Positions 41,093-55,544 of a stretch of DNA of 64,000 nucleotides are shown here, in pieces. How positions within the stretch are numbered: position 1 is the stretch's first letter; every line of letters begins with the position of its first letter. Position numbers and translations under genes: made by a program. This DNA comes from Epiperipatus broadwayi (lineage: Eukaryota > Onychophora > Udeonychophora > Euonychophora > Peripatidae): positions 2,215,820 through 2,279,819 of the forward strand of contig JAQFVV010012476.1 of assembly GCA_028023455.1 (NCBI GenBank), read 5' to 3'. The notes beneath the pieces are model-generated. The model was not told the origin of the DNA and searched no databases. It was given only the letters and a program-made list of their open reading frames with translations.

Positions 41093-41111
41093 ACTGTTAC
41101 GACTGCGCCAG
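41093..41111 (-). other. primer-binding site
   Basis: Minus strand reads CTGGCGCAGTCGTAACAG directly inside the LTR end. TGGCGCAGTCG resembles the tRNA-Ser-type primer site known from several gypsy-group elements (from memory). Confidence 0.75.
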
Positions 41112-41822
41112 TGCAATATCCAGTACTAGTCGGATATATATATGGTCGAGGTTCGAGTGAGATTTATCGCACTCAACAGCGACAAGTAATTATATAATTA
41201 AACACACGAACACGGTAGTGGAGTTAATAGGTTTATATACATAAATACATATACAAGGATTAATATATAATACAATTATTACAAAGGTAAACTGACTAAC
41301 ACATTATTATACAACTCTAGTCTTAAAGGCCACGAGCTTACAATAAACAATATTAAAGTCTATCGACCTGTAATGGTCCCTAGGTCTACCTTAGTACGTT
41401 CGGAGGTAGACCTCTCCACGAGACGAGCTGAAAGTGAAGTAGTGTCTGTGCACTCAGGAAAACGCATCCATCCCTCAACTTCACCTAGCAAGTCTGACCT
41501 TGTTTTTTCCTGCCGTCCCGGTTTGTAACACTCTCTATTTCCATTGGTCATCCCATGACACGAGGTACAAAGTAGTCAGTCTGGTTATCTCTGACCAACC
41601 TTAATCGTTTCTGTGATGCCTTTAGCATACACGCACATATTTGAATATTTGTAATAGTTACATTATTATTGCATATCTCTGTTAATAAGCATACACACAC
41701 ATACTTGTATTCATTTGTAATAGTTACATTATTATTGCGTGTATCTGTTAATACACACACATACATGGAATTAATAGAGTTATTATTATTGCATGTATAT
41801 GTGAATACACGCACACATAGCA
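41112..41822 (-). repeat. upstream LTR, full length 711 bp
   Basis: It pairs with 39456-39868 and keeps the 295-bp segment lost there. It ends at CACATAGCA, directly before TTAGT. The two minus-strand ORFs in it (63 and 91 codons) are not genes: the second reflects the ~66-bp repeats. Confidence 0.92.
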
Positions 41823-41827
41823 TTAGT

Positions 41828-42070
41828 AAATGCCATTAACTTCAAATTAAGACCAAAAAAAAATAAGGCAATGGTATAGATATTTTTGCATTTGTTAAAT
41901 GACACTTAGTAGTCAGATAAATTAAATGTATCGAGCATCTAAACCCTCATGTCCTCATTAACAGCTCAATGCCTTTCAACACACTATAATCACCAAGATA
42001 AGTATTGGTTTCTATTCTTTTATCTTTTGTGGATAAAGATCATTGCACCACAGTGTATAATTGCAATGCA
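41828..42070. other. AT-rich spacer
   Basis: Nothing recognised. Confidence 0.5.
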
Positions 42071-43060
42071 ATATTTATTCATCTTCCAGGTGTTAACAAT
42101 GGTTAGAAACCAGTCTCCATCTTGTGTCAGAGTTGTATGGTGAAAGGTATTGATCTACTAATAGTGAAGTGGAGAATTAACTGTTGATGCCTCTAGCCCA
42201 TTAGACAAGCAAAGGTTGTTCATAAAATACATACATAGTGAGAGAGTGTGGCCTGAGTTTTAACTGATGTATGTTTGCAATAAGGTGGAATTAAGGTAAC
42301 TGATGCAAAAATATTTCTGCAGATCAACAATTATTGACCCTTCCATAAAATATTAAAAGTGAATAAAAACCAATACCAATCTCAATGAATAATATTTCTG
42401 TAAATATAATTTTACTACACCAATTCCTTGCAAAGTAGGAACTGTTTTCTACCCACCTTTAACACCTGGTAGATGGGTATAATCATAAACATATGACCAA
42501 ATAAATATTAAAACAATTGATGATCCCTAAGATTCACCTTTCAAGCTGAATAAGCACTCATCTGTTGGCCCAGATCATCTTTTATCATTGTTCATATTTC
42601 TTCACAAGGTGTAAAAAGTGGAAACATGCCAGTCTCTACTTTGAATGAGAGTAGTTTAGTAAAAATTAGACTACAGAAATATTATTCATTAAATGGACAA
42701 TCTATTGTTAATATACCGCCATTGTGTCATAGTTGTGAGGGCATTAAATTTGACGCTTATCTATTAACTATAGTAATTGGCTATCTACATATACTGAACA
42801 ATGATAAAAAATATGTGTAAGAGATTGTAATCTGGGCCATCTGATGAGTTCTGGTTCAGCATGAAATATGCATCTTGGGGTTTATATGTATTTTTCACAT
42901 GTCTTTGGTCTTATGTTTATGAATATGTACTCCACAGGCTGTTAAAGATAGATAAAAACCAGCTTCTACTTTGTATGACAGCTATATAGTGAAAATTACA
43001 CTCCAGAAATATTATTCATCAAGTGGACAATCTCTAGTATAATAAATGACTAATAAAATT
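42071..43060. repeat. core-repeat family cluster
   Basis: Decayed copies of the family that is also at 45915-46340 and 63170-63770. Shared phrases: 'cacaaggtgttaaaagtgg', 'aaccagtctctactttg', 'ctacagaaatattattcat', 'aagtggacaatct', 'ttgtgagggcatta', 'agtaattggctatctac'. A core motif 'AATCTGGGCCATCTGATGAG' with 'GGTTCAGCATGAAAT' lies near 42830-42870, and an inverted core near 42545-42590. The unit phrase recurs twice in a row (42600 and 42940), so the copies may be in tandem. Non-coding. Confidence 0.65.
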
Positions 43061-44060
43061 ATTAATACCAATCTTGTGTGAGAGTTGAGAAGTGAAAATA
43101 CCTGGTTATCAAAATGTGTGCGGAGACTCAGATGTTTGATACCTTTAACCTGTTTTATGATATGAGGCTGTTTGTAAAATGCATGGATAGTGAAAGATAG
43201 TGGTTTGACTTTCTTTTGACAGGTGCAATAAAGAATGCTAATAAAATTTTAAAAATATGGAAGAAGCAATAGCACAATATATTGAGAGAAATCAGAATTT
43301 AATTCTATAAGGATTCCCGAATGTTAAAACATCTTTAAAATATCTTTTTTTCTCCTCATTTAAAAACATATTTTGGGGTATTTTTTAAAAGTTTCTCTGA
43401 TAATATATCTTCTAATTTGTTAATTCTTTTTCTTTATTTACTTCATAAAAAATTATAACATGACTGATGTTAACTTCATAAGTAACATAAGACAAAATCA
43501 TTTTCGGTTTTACAGGATTCTTATGTTTTTCTCTCTTTATACATGTATACTTTTATTGTTTTAAGCAATCTAATATCAGACTGGCAGACAATTGCAGACC
43601 TATCTGATTTTGTAATTATTGCATAATGTTTTGGTATTGGTTGGGATGTGTGTGAAAATATTCAACTTTTTTATTACAGATGTATTAATTGTAATATTAT
43701 ACATGTGCTTAATAACCTCAATTTCACCAGCATTCTTGAAATATATTAAACATCTTTGAAGATAAATGAGGCAAAAGTGCATTTCATGCTGAAACAGCAC
43801 TCATTAGTTGATTCTGTCATATATATTTTATTAATGTTCAGTATTTATCAATAGTAAATTTTTTTAATTTAATTTTATTTTTTTTTAAATTGTTATGGTG
43901 TTGATTTGGAAGAATCAAACTTATTCTGTCCACAATTATGACATGATCTATTTTGGATTAATATATTAAACATTATTACTAGTCACTTATTAAATTAGAA
44001 ATTATTACTGATCTAAATATAAGCAATTTATTATGAATAAATATTGAACATATGGTATAC
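43061..44060. other. AT-rich spacer with an inverted core fragment
   Basis: No gene. 43770-43805 has the core on the minus strand ('atttcatgctgaaacagcactcat'). Confidence 0.5.
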
Positions 44061-44200
44061 ATATGTGTAATAGATTGTGATCTGGACCAATTGATAAATG
44101 CTGATTCTCCATGAAATGCATATTAGGATTTATTTGGCCTTTAAGATATCTTGAATTTATATATTTCAAGGATATGAGCAGAGTAAAGGTAATTAAGTAC
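44061..44200 (+). repeat. core-repeat copy
   Basis: 'attgtgatctggaccaattg' then 'ctccatgaaatgcatatta', a moderately decayed core with its usual 3' flank ('aagatatcttgaatttatat'). Confidence 0.6.
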
Positions 44201-45312
44201 ATCTATAAAAGATATACATGGAAAAAAAGAAATGAAATTGAATGACTCCATCACTGTGTGTTTAATTAAAAACAGTTATATTAATCTTTAATTAAGGTTT
44301 AAAATTTATATCTAGGCTAGGTATAATCTTTAGTTTTGTAAATGATAAGTAATAATCATTAATATATTTATCCAGAATCAATCATGTCAAAATTATGGGT
44401 AAAGTATCTTTTATACTTGTAAATCAGGATTTAATGATATTAATTTTATATTAATAATAGTTTATTTATATTTATAATTTTACATTGGACTATATCCATT
44501 ATCTAGAAAAAGGTTGAACTGTTTTTTTAAAAATTCAAACTTTTCATACTTTTCCAAATACATTTAACTGTCAACAAAAAGCTATGTTAACTTCATTACA
44601 AACAAATAATGGTTTTGCTAATGCTGGTTCATATATGGAAAAAGTAGTAAAAACATTAAAATACTCTTTAAATGCATTTTTAATGCCATACACCCTTGTT
44701 AAAAAAGTTAAGATTATATTTTCATTTTTTTAAATATAATGCTTGCCTTTCAGTAAAAGAATGCACTAATGGTTATATTTAATATTTCAATATTTTTCTG
44801 TGTATGAAGTAGTATTAGCAAAACTTTTGGAGTGTGCCTAGACAGTGTGCAATGGGTGTGATAAACAAAAGCATGAGGATAACAAAGGCACTAATACTTC
44901 CAGGTGAAGAGGAACACTTAAAAATATATTATTCATTAATTTACTAAAATAAATTACATTTTTGGTTTAAATGTTACTGTATTTTATAAATTTGTCTTAT
45001 GTTTTATAGAGTTTGCAAATAAGCTCTTAACAAGCTTTGCAGAATATCCTCAATCCCATAGTGGTTTCTGCTACTGGCTTTGTCATTGAGGTGCCAGGAT
45101 ATTCAAGCATTAGATTAAAAATACTAAGATAAGCCCAGCACTTTATCTAATGGATAACTATTCTGAAATTTTCAGACATCCATATCTCTTCCAATCCAGC
45201 TATCGAACTTAAATAGCCATATGGAACTGAACTAAGTTCAGATATACCATATATTAATAGCTTTAGCAATTTAAAATCACCAAAGCCTTAATAGCAAAAA
45301 ATAAAATTACAA
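44201..45312. other. AT-rich spacer, less AT-rich around 45010-45260
   Basis: No ORF or recognised repeat. The 45010-45260 part has an even base composition and may be an old repeat. Confidence 0.45.
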
Positions 45313-45402
45313 ATAAATAAAGTCAGATATCACATGACCTAATTTAAACAAGCTTGTTTAAATTAGATCATGTGATATCTGACTTGATTTATTTGTAAAT
45401 TT
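45313..45402. repeat. near-perfect ~40-bp-arm palindrome
   Basis: TCAGATATCACATGACCTAA is inverted as TTAGATCATGTGATATCTGA around the centre AAACAAGCTTGTTT. The arms extend to 'aaataaa' and 'tttattt' with few mismatches. No interruption, unlike the larger foldbacks in the window. Confidence 0.92.
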
Positions 45403-45914
45403 GTCTTAAACAAATTATTTATAAGTACTTATTTCTAATTATTTCTCTAGGTTTTACTTATTTTGTTTCTAGTTCTAATAAATAATTTAATATAAATAAG
45501 TAAAAACTTAAACATGCATAAGTTTACTGTTTATGGGATCATGCATGTTTGAGTCTTGTTCAACTTTGTATTTGCTCTAACTATACATAAGAAAATCTGC
45601 TGCAGTGTACTAATATATTATTAATCAAAATAATATACATAGGAGAGTAAAGTCCAGTGCATCAGTGATAACATAATAAGAACAAGAAGTAAATTTGAAT
45701 TTAAACTAAAATATAAGGTAAGTCTTATATTCTTTTTACCTAATATATGTCTTATTTTTTAATTTTATTAAACTGTCATAAAAAAAAATAATGTTCATCT
45801 TTTAGATATTTTACTAGAGAAATTAAAATATATGATAGAAATGCATTAAAGTGAAAGATGTATTCATAACAAAAAAAAACATGCAAATATATATTATAGT
45901 GAAATGATTTGCAT
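45403..45914. other. AT-rich spacer
   Basis: Nothing recognised. Confidence 0.5.
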
Positions 45915-46340
45915 CACCCTTCCACAAGGTATTAAAAGTGGGTATAAACCAGTCCTTACATTAAGTGAGAGTGTTGTAGTGAAAGTTATCAAAACTGTAA
46001 ATATGGGCAAGGAAATCAGGTGTTGATACCTCTATAATACTGCAGATATATTCATTAAGTGAGACTTAAGGTAAATATTTGGGTTAGGGATAATATTTAG
46101 CTTTATAAATAATTAGTAAAAGTTTTTAATATATTTCAATAAAATGGTTTGTATTAAAGTTGTAAAACAGAAAATTTGAAACCTGCCAATTAAATTATAG
46201 CAATTAGCTATCTATCTATGTATACAGAATGAAAGAAGAAGAGATTATGATCTGGGCCAACTGATGAGTGCTGGTTCAGCATGAAATGTGTATCTTGAAG
46301 ATTATTTGTATTTTTCATGTCTTTGATCATATGTTTCAGT
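45915..46340 (+). repeat. core-repeat copy
   Basis: It begins 'cacccttccacaaggtattaaaagtgg' and reaches the core 'ATCTGGGCCAACTGATGAG' plus 'GCTGGTTCAGCATGAAAT' near 46250-46290, then 'ttcatgtctttgatcatatgttt'. One of the best-preserved copies. Confidence 0.7.
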
Positions 46341-46946
46341 AATGTTAAGTTTGAAATATGTTTAAGTAGATGTTATATGAAGTTAAGTTTAAGTATTTCT
46401 AATATGCATATGAAATTAAATTATAATATATGCTATATTGTTTACTTGAAAAAGTATATAATTCAAATGTATCTATAGTGCGAGCGGTTGGAGTGACTTC
46501 TGTGCTGAAAGATGGTTGACAAAAAGCAAAAAACTGACAAAATATATTTTTAAAAATTTGACTTTTTTTTAAAAATATTAAGTTTTATTTAAGATAGTAA
46601 ATTTATACATAAAATATTAGTCAGTTTAACTTTGTACCAAAAATATTTAATATTTTTGTTTTTATAAAATTGTAAATTTATCTGTTAATTTACATAAAAC
46701 TATATTTATAAAAGATTTTTTGCCAAATAACATAAATTACTTTAAAAATTTTGGTCCAAATTATTTTTATTCTATTTCATACCCTTCTTGTATATTTATT
46801 GTTTATTTACTTTTTTTTTTTTTTTTGTAATTTCTGTCTTTTGTTCAATAAACCTACAATTAATCCATTTTGTACTTCTATTCATTGGTACATTTTTATG
46901 AAGTAATTTTTTATTAAGGGAAGAAGTATAGGGCCACCAACTAAAG
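46341..46946. other. AT-rich spacer
   Basis: Nothing recognised. Confidence 0.5.
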
Positions 46947-47490
46947 TTATACAATGTTAATATCATCTATATTCTTTGCTACATTTTACAAGGCTTTTTT
47001 ACAATTCACTATTGACAGTTTTGACTGCCTCATCAATCTTCTTCAGAACTTTTACTTATATTTTTAAATCTGGGGCAATTGAAACTGTCAATAGCGGGTT
47101 GTAAAAAAGCATTGTAAAAAGTAATAAAGAATATATATCAGGGGTTCCCAACCCTATGTCCACGGGCATCATGGAGCCTGCAGACCATTTTACATTCCTG
47201 CCGCTATCTGAACATGATAAAAAATTATTTATCAGATACAAATAAATTTATTTTTTAAGATTTTTTTATAAATTACTGTATTATATTGTAATCAAATTGT
47301 AGGTCATACTATATTTTTACAGTGCTAAAAGGGTCTATCATTAACAATATCAAACTATAAATTTACATTGAAAAAATAAATGGTGCCCACCACCTGGACA
47401 GTATTATAGAATGTGCTCTTAAATGCAAAAAGGTTGGGGACCATTGATATAGATGATATAAATATTATATGGATTTGGCTATGTAATAAG
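46947..47490. mobile_element. foldback element B, interrupted by a hAT-like MITE
   Basis: Left arm 46947-47045 pairs with 47060-47138 and, beyond the insertion, with 47455-47490 ('tatcatctatattcttt' opposite 'aaagaat' + 'atagatgata'). Same family as foldback A (shared 'ttgacagttttgactgcc', 'atcttcttcagaac', and the outer 'aatattatatggatttgg'). Non-coding. Confidence 0.78.
47139..47446. mobile_element. hAT-like MITE, 308 bp
   Basis: Ends CAGGGGTTCCCAACC and GGTTGGGGACCATTG are inverted repeats (12 of 15 match). The flanking 8-mers ATATATAT and ATATAGAT match at 7 of 8, fitting an 8-bp hAT duplication. CAGGGGTTCCCAAC ends are typical of Charlie-like hAT elements. No transposase, so it depends on one in trans. 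Confidence 0.88.
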
Positions 47491-47589
47491 AGAAATAAAG
47501 TTTTATACACAGGTACCATACCTTAAACCATGTGAAGATGTGCAATATCTTTGTTAATTAACTCAAAATAGTCACACTGGATCAAATTC

Positions 47590-47695
47590 TTGAGAAAGTT
47601 TTTAAAAAGTATGAGCATCAACTGGAATTGATCCAAAAACCTTACATTCCAGAGACTGTCATTCTACCATTGTGCTTAACCATGAAAAGTGGTTT
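47590..47695 (-). repeat. tRNA-derived SINE head
   Basis: Minus strand: 'ggttaagcacaatggtagaa' (A-box region), then 'cagtctctggaatgtaagg' and 'ggatcaattccagttg' (B-box region). The layout is that of a tRNA, but the stems do not pair well, so this is a SINE remnant. Confidence 0.55.
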
Positions 47696-47779
47696 AATAT
47701 CTTTATTAGGTATAATTAAAACACTCATTCTGCCACACATTCATGAGATGTATAAATAAAACCATCTGAAAAAAATAAT

Positions 47780-48300
47780 ACAAAAAGACTCCCAAAAATA
47801 TATCTCATGCTGAACCAGCACTCTTCAAGTTAACTTAGGTTACAATCCCTTACACATGCCTTTAGTATTTACAAGTGTCAAACTTTTTGCACACGCAACT
47901 TTGATACCAACCATATCAGTTAAATACATTAATGATTATTACTAAATACTTATTAAACTAAAGATTATCCCTAATCCAAATATAAGCTTTAAGCTTTCAT
48001 TAAAAATTAATGCTTTAATTAAATATAAACATGGCATAATTCAACTCTGTCTATCTCTTTTGTTTAATCATAATATCTTTATTAGATATATTTAAAACCT
48101 TCACATCACTTTCTTGAAATGACTGAATAAAGATGTCTGAAAAAGACAAATCACACCTAAGATGAATTCCATGCTGAATCAGCATTAGTACTGATTCAAC
48201 ATGAAATGCCCTTTAGGTGTAATTTGTTTACTTCATATATTTCTAATCATGTGTTTCAAGAATGTGAGGTGAAGGGAGAGGTTTAAGTGTCTAATAAATA
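47780..48300. repeat. core-repeat copies, including a head-to-head pair
   Basis: A minus-strand copy is at 47790-48010 (CATGCTGAACCAGCACTC, then 'gattacaagtgtcaaacttttt...' type flank). At 48163-48231 the core appears twice head-to-head: CCATGCTGAATCAGCATTAG inverted as CTGATTCAACATGAAATG, flanked by 'cacacctaa' and 'ttaggtgt'. The second half continues into the usual 3' flank. Confidence 0.65.
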
Positions 48301-48334
48301 TATAATCACATGATCATTTCTTTGACAGTCACGT

Positions 48335-48505
48335 GGTGTTTTAGCACCCAAGAAACAGGCCAGTACAACATTATGATTACCTTGATGGAATTGAATTTTT
48401 TTTTTTTTTTAATCTTTCCTCAACTGGAATTCGAACCTGAAATTTTTAGATCTTGAATGTGCTACTCTTACTATTTCATTAATCCTCGCTGGTTATAACA
48501 CATTT
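48335..48505 (-). repeat. tRNA-derived SINE fragment with poly-A
   Basis: Minus strand 'agcgaggattaatgaaatag', 'agagtagcacattcaagatc', then the B-box GGTTCGAATTCC and a run of A (plus-strand T-run 48398-48411). A promoter-like A/B arrangement followed by an A-tail suggests a SINE insertion. Confidence 0.55.
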
Positions 48506-50716
<2,211 letters not shown>

Positions 50717-51259
50717 AATTTCTAGTTGAGAATAAGATCACTCACCTTTTTCAAGTTCTCTCTAAAGTCTCTTTAATTAGGTATTTTTATAACTCTATAA
50801 TTCTGTAAGTGCCTTACTACTTATACACATGAATTCAGAGATAATCCAATTATATTCTTGATTAGAGATTTTCTTTATTATTATCCAGAACAACCTCACT
50901 TTCATTAATTTATCTTTCCATTTGTTTTTATATATAACCCTATTTCACTTCTTACTTGGCTAATTTGTATAAAATAACTTTTTTTCTACATGCAAATTAC
51001 CCTGTTGCTATTTTCAGAAAGTTCTCTCTTTCTGCTTAATTAATTTGTTGATTTATTTTGTTTCTGGAATATTCTATCATATTTATATTAAAGCTTACAT
51101 GCACACACCTTTATTTTTTAATAAAACATATGAGCATACATAGCATTCCTCCCTCTATCCCAAAAATATGCAGAATTTATACAAATACATTTTCTGGCTG
51201 TTGCTTCATTTACATTATACTCAGTTCTATTTACAACATAGACTTGTAAATATATTGAT
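50717..51259. other. AT-rich spacer
   Basis: No feature recognised. It may contain the decayed downstream part of the gypsy element that follows. Confidence 0.45.
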
Positions 51260-52640
51260 TTCTTCAACACTCAAATAGTTTTTGTAGAGGCTCTATTTTC
51301 TTTCTCAGGCTCTGTAGTATTTTCTCCACCATCAATCAGTACTGACTTTGATAATTTGTTTTTGAACAGGAGAGCTAATTGGAGTTTTCAATTTGGTTTC
51401 AGCAAAATTATCAGTCTGAATTCCTTTCTCTGAATTAATAATAATTACTATGTCTTCTAACAGTTTTGTTCTTCATTATCTAATATGGTCAATATGACTT
51501 TTAAATATTCTGCTATCTTCTAACCTTCTTTTGTGCATTTGTTCTGATACTACTTTCATAATTATTCCCAGTATCCATTTACTCCTTATTATATCTTTAA
51601 TCCATACATACACTTTGGTTCACAATAAATTTTACATTTTCCAAATACTCATTTGTCTTCTATTTTTATTTAGAAGTATATTGTTATTAACTATTTTGGA
51701 CTTTAACTTATATAGTGATGGAAATTTTTTTCAAACATTTATTTTTACTGTAGCAGTTTTATCAAGTCTGATATTTGTCCTAAAAAGCTTAAACCAAGTT
51801 CTTCCTAATATTGGGTTAATGTATAATGGTAGTTGTTTTATATGGCTATTTGTTTATATAGGCACTATAGACATTCCTCTAATTATTATATGGCTGCTAT
51901 TTATGTCTGACACAATCAATGCAGAGATTTTCAATTTGTCTTTTACATTTGCCTTTCTACAAATCATATTCCAATCTTTCCATAAATGATTTGTCTGCCA
52001 CACTATTGATCTCCATTTGTACATCTTTATCGAAAATTTAATGTTTAATCTTGGTTTATCGTCAGTATCTTTTAATTTGTTTATAAATGACAACTTTTAG
52101 ACGTTTCTTCCCTCAATTTACTCCTTCACTGTAAATCTTGCTTTGTCATTCATTACTTACATAACTTTGATAAATGACCTTGAAGTCCACAATTGAAACC
52201 TTTTCTTCATTTAAAATCTGCAGTAAGATTTTAAATGTCCTGTTTTGCCAAAACAATTACAAATAGACTTCTTGGTTAACATTTTACTTATTTCTCCATG
52301 GTTTTGCCACATCTAAACTTGTTTCTAAAGAATTACTCTCTTTTGTGTTTGTGAAAGTGTGTTTGTGGTCTATCACTGCTTCATAAGCTATAGTTTGTTC
52401 AATAGTTATCTTATATGTTACTTCATTTTTGCTTAGTAATATTTCTCTAAGATTTACATCTCTTATTCCCCACAGTAGTTGATCCAACAGCGTTTTGTCA
52501 ATAAAATTGTTAAAATTCACAATTCTTTGCTAATTGCTCATAGGACTATATCATATTTAGGTATATTTTCATTTTGTGACTGCATTCTCCCTTGAAACCA
52601 AAGCCATGCTGTAAGTTTTGGCATTATAATCATTCAGTAT
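51260..52640 (-). pseudogene. decayed Ty3/gypsy element: gag C-terminus, zinc knuckle, protease end, integrase tail
   Basis: Minus strand, top to bottom. Near 52600-52440 is a gag core end with 'LDQLLWGIRDVNLREILLSK' and a following IEQTIAYEA helix. Near 52245-52205 is a damaged CCHC zinc knuckle, 'CNCFGKTGHLKSYC', where Phe stands at the position of the second Cys. Near 52080-51950 is a possible decayed aspartic-protease segment. Near 51820-51780 is 'PILGRTWFK', the step that normally follows protease. Then, after only ~150 bp, come 'VWIKDI' and 'EDSRIFKSHIDHIR' (51500-51460), the C-terminal end of a gypsy integrase. RT, RNase H and most of integrase are deleted. LTRs were not found. The copy is old, with stops in every block. 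Confidence 0.65.
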
Positions 52641-55544
52641 TCTTTATGTTAAAGGTAGCCAGTTTGATTTCCACACTAATACTATTATTGGTAAAGTATT
52701 TTGAAATTATGTTTAAAATAATAGGCAACAGTTTTGTGAATTTAATTACTGGGGTTCTACTTTGGGAAATACATTACTTTAAAAAAAAGATAATCCAGAA
52801 CAATTTGTAATTATATGTTTTTATTTTCATTGAGTTTAATTGTTAAAAGTTTTTATATAAATCCAAACTTTATTTAGATTTTTTCAAGTATATTCAACTT
52901 TTAGTAATAGCATACTAATGCAATGTTTCAAATAGTATTATTCTCCTTTCTTCTTCAGGTGTTACTAACCAAAATAGTTACAGGTAGCAAGAGAAATAAA
53001 CTGGTGATCTTTTAAGTCATGAATACTGATATAATGAAACACTTGAGCCAACAGGCCACAATTTCCATGTCAACAATCAGAAAAAATGATGCATAATTAT
53101 GTAAGAGTTCTTCATTTTTCTTTTTTAATGATAAGATTAACCCTTTGGCAGAGTGACATATTCAAGATTTTTCCTAATGGCACTTATTGCCAACATTCAA
53201 CATTTGATTTTAATATTGGAAACCTTTATTTTGTAATGAGAATTCAATATACTGGACTTGATTGGTTCCAAATATATGTTTACAAACAAAAAAGTCATTG
53301 AAAATCATATTTGAATTTGATGAATATAAAAAAAAGTTACAAAATAAGGAACATAATGTGAACAATAGAGTTTTCATTTATTAGTAGCATTATAATGCAT
53401 AAAGAACAATAAAAGATGCATGAGTGTGCGCATGTAATACTAATCAATATAAAACATTAAAGTTTTAATCTAGAAATAATCAATATGCATAATAATTGTA
53501 GAAATACAAACATTTTCTAGATATGCTAATTTACAAGATGTCAATAGTAAAACATTTATCCAAATTAGATCATGTTAAACAATACAGACTGTCTAATGCA
53601 AGAGAAAGAATAGCTAGAGAGCAGTACAATGCACAGTTGTGTATGAGCAGTGCAAATGATGAAGAGAGCACAATGATTAAAAGTTAACAGTAAAATAAAG
53701 CACTGTAATAAGAAAAATATAGCATTATAGTTCAATATTTTAAAGAACTGTGAGTGCACGATAAAACATTCAATTTATGGAATTCAACCAGCAAGTCATT
53801 AGCTGAAGTACTAAAAATTCACTAATATTATATTCAGAGTAATATGCTTGGTAAATCTTATTTCTAAAATAATTTGATGAGTGTACAGCTGGCTTAGGTC
53901 AAATGTGATCCCTGTATATATCAGATGGGTGTTTAACATTGTTGTTAAAAGTAAAAATCATTGTTATTTGAAATTGTTTTGTAAAACTTACATGGATTTT
54001 TGTTATGTTATGATGATTTTATGAAATCTTGTTAAAATTCTAATATTGCATTTATAAGTATTCGTATATCATAAAAACATCTGTACCACCATCTTTGACC
54101 GATTTATCAGTGCTGAATGAACATAATTTTCTTTCTATTGTTACTTTGATTTTCTTAATTTTTATTTTTAAAAATGAAGCATATGTCAAAAGAATTTAAA
54201 TGTAAATATAAACATATTCCTTTTTTAAAATAATTGTTAAATAAATATTTTGTAAAAATAATCATAAATATTTTAGTCAATGACAGAAATAATGTAATAT
54301 TTTTTCTTATACAAATAACATTAAAACAGGAGTTTACAAGTTTGTTGGATTCCCTCTAAAATCAAAGAATCAAATGATCAGAACTCTTAGAAGCTCTAAT
54401 CAACATGTTTTCTCTCTTTCGGATTATTCTATGGATTACTGACACCTTCAGATTGTGTTGAATTAATACATTAATATCAATTTTTACCAAGAATAACTCT
54501 AAACATATGAATATAAGCTAAAGATTACTAAAGAAAAATTAACCCAAACCAAAGTTCTATACTGCCGTGTTTGTAAAAATGTGTTCAGGTTAATAAATCA
54601 GTAAATTAAGAAATAGTTTCCAAACATGGATCAGCACAGTAGTTTCATTTATGAAGCTATTTGTTATTGCCATTTGAGCAGCTTTAATTTTTTTTTGCTA
54701 TTTTTTCCTTCCTGTCCATTATGTTGCTTTTTTCAAACTAACTAATATTCATTAATACATGCATGACCTGCTGTTAAAACTACATCTAACTCTGTCTTAT
54801 TAGTCACTGTTTTATGAACATATGCTTAATTGGTAGTATTAAGTAGAAAGAAGAAAAAAAAAATTAAAGAAGCTGCTAACAAGATAATGGTAAATAACAT
54901 CATAAGTTAGACTAGTGTAATAATCCATAATGTTTAAAACTCACTCATCAACTTCTGTCAGACCTAATAAACAAAATGAAATGAAGTGTATGTTTAATTT
55001 CACTATATATATATATAACGTTAATTTTTAAATCATTATTGTATTAAAATTAAATTAACTTCTCTCATAATTACTACAGTAAATATTTATAAATAATGAA
55101 TGCTTTTAAAAAATTACGTTTTAATGATATATTGAGTAATAAAAAATATCTATAAGTTTTTGGAAATTTGTATTAATTTTATCTTTATTTTCAGTATGAG
55201 GGTTTCTGAATTCTAAAAAAAAAAAAAAGCAAAAATCATTAGTAATTTTAAAAATTAAATATATTTTTTATTTATTAAAAAATATTATTTCAAAAACGAA
55301 ATTATTGTTCAACCTTTCAAAAGAAATAAAATTGAACGTTTCTCCTTGGCAAACAAAAGATGAATAGCTTCTACTTGCAAAATGCAATGGTTGACTGGAA
55401 GAAAGGTTATTCTTATTCTCTGATTGCATCTGCCATCTAGTTACAAAGTGAATATTACAGCATAGATTAAATTAGCTGTTGAATGAGAAAAACAGAAATG
55501 CTTACAAAGAATGTATAATTAGACAAAAAAGTTAAGCCAACTTT
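52641..55544. other. about 2.9 kb of AT-rich DNA without a recognised gene
   Basis: Short chance ORFs only. 52985-53060 has a tRNA-like stretch ('ctggtgatcttttaagtcatgaat', 'cttgagccaacaggccac') that may be a SINE remnant on the minus strand. Confidence 0.5.

Larger units (their letters stand above)
39456..41822 (-). mobile_element. Ty3/gypsy LTR retrotransposon reduced to integrase
   Basis: Complete insertion: LTRs at 39456-39868 and 41112-41822 (plus-strand TGCAATATCC ... CACATAGCA) flanked by a perfect 5-bp target duplication TTAGT (39451-39455 and 41823-41827). Minus-strand signs: the primer-binding site TGGCGCAGTCG directly inside the upstream LTR, and the purine run CTTGGGGAGGCG directly before the downstream LTR. 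The internal region is only 1243 bp. It passes from the PBS almost straight into the RNase H-integrase linker, so gag, protease, RT and RNase H have been deleted. The remnant integrase is frameshifted. Confidence 0.93.

Noticed and set aside
51531-51989. 152-codon plus-strand ORF that looks like a multi-pass membrane protein
   Set aside because: It is antisense to the decayed gypsy element, where the minus strand carries recognisable gag, zinc-knuckle and integrase motifs.
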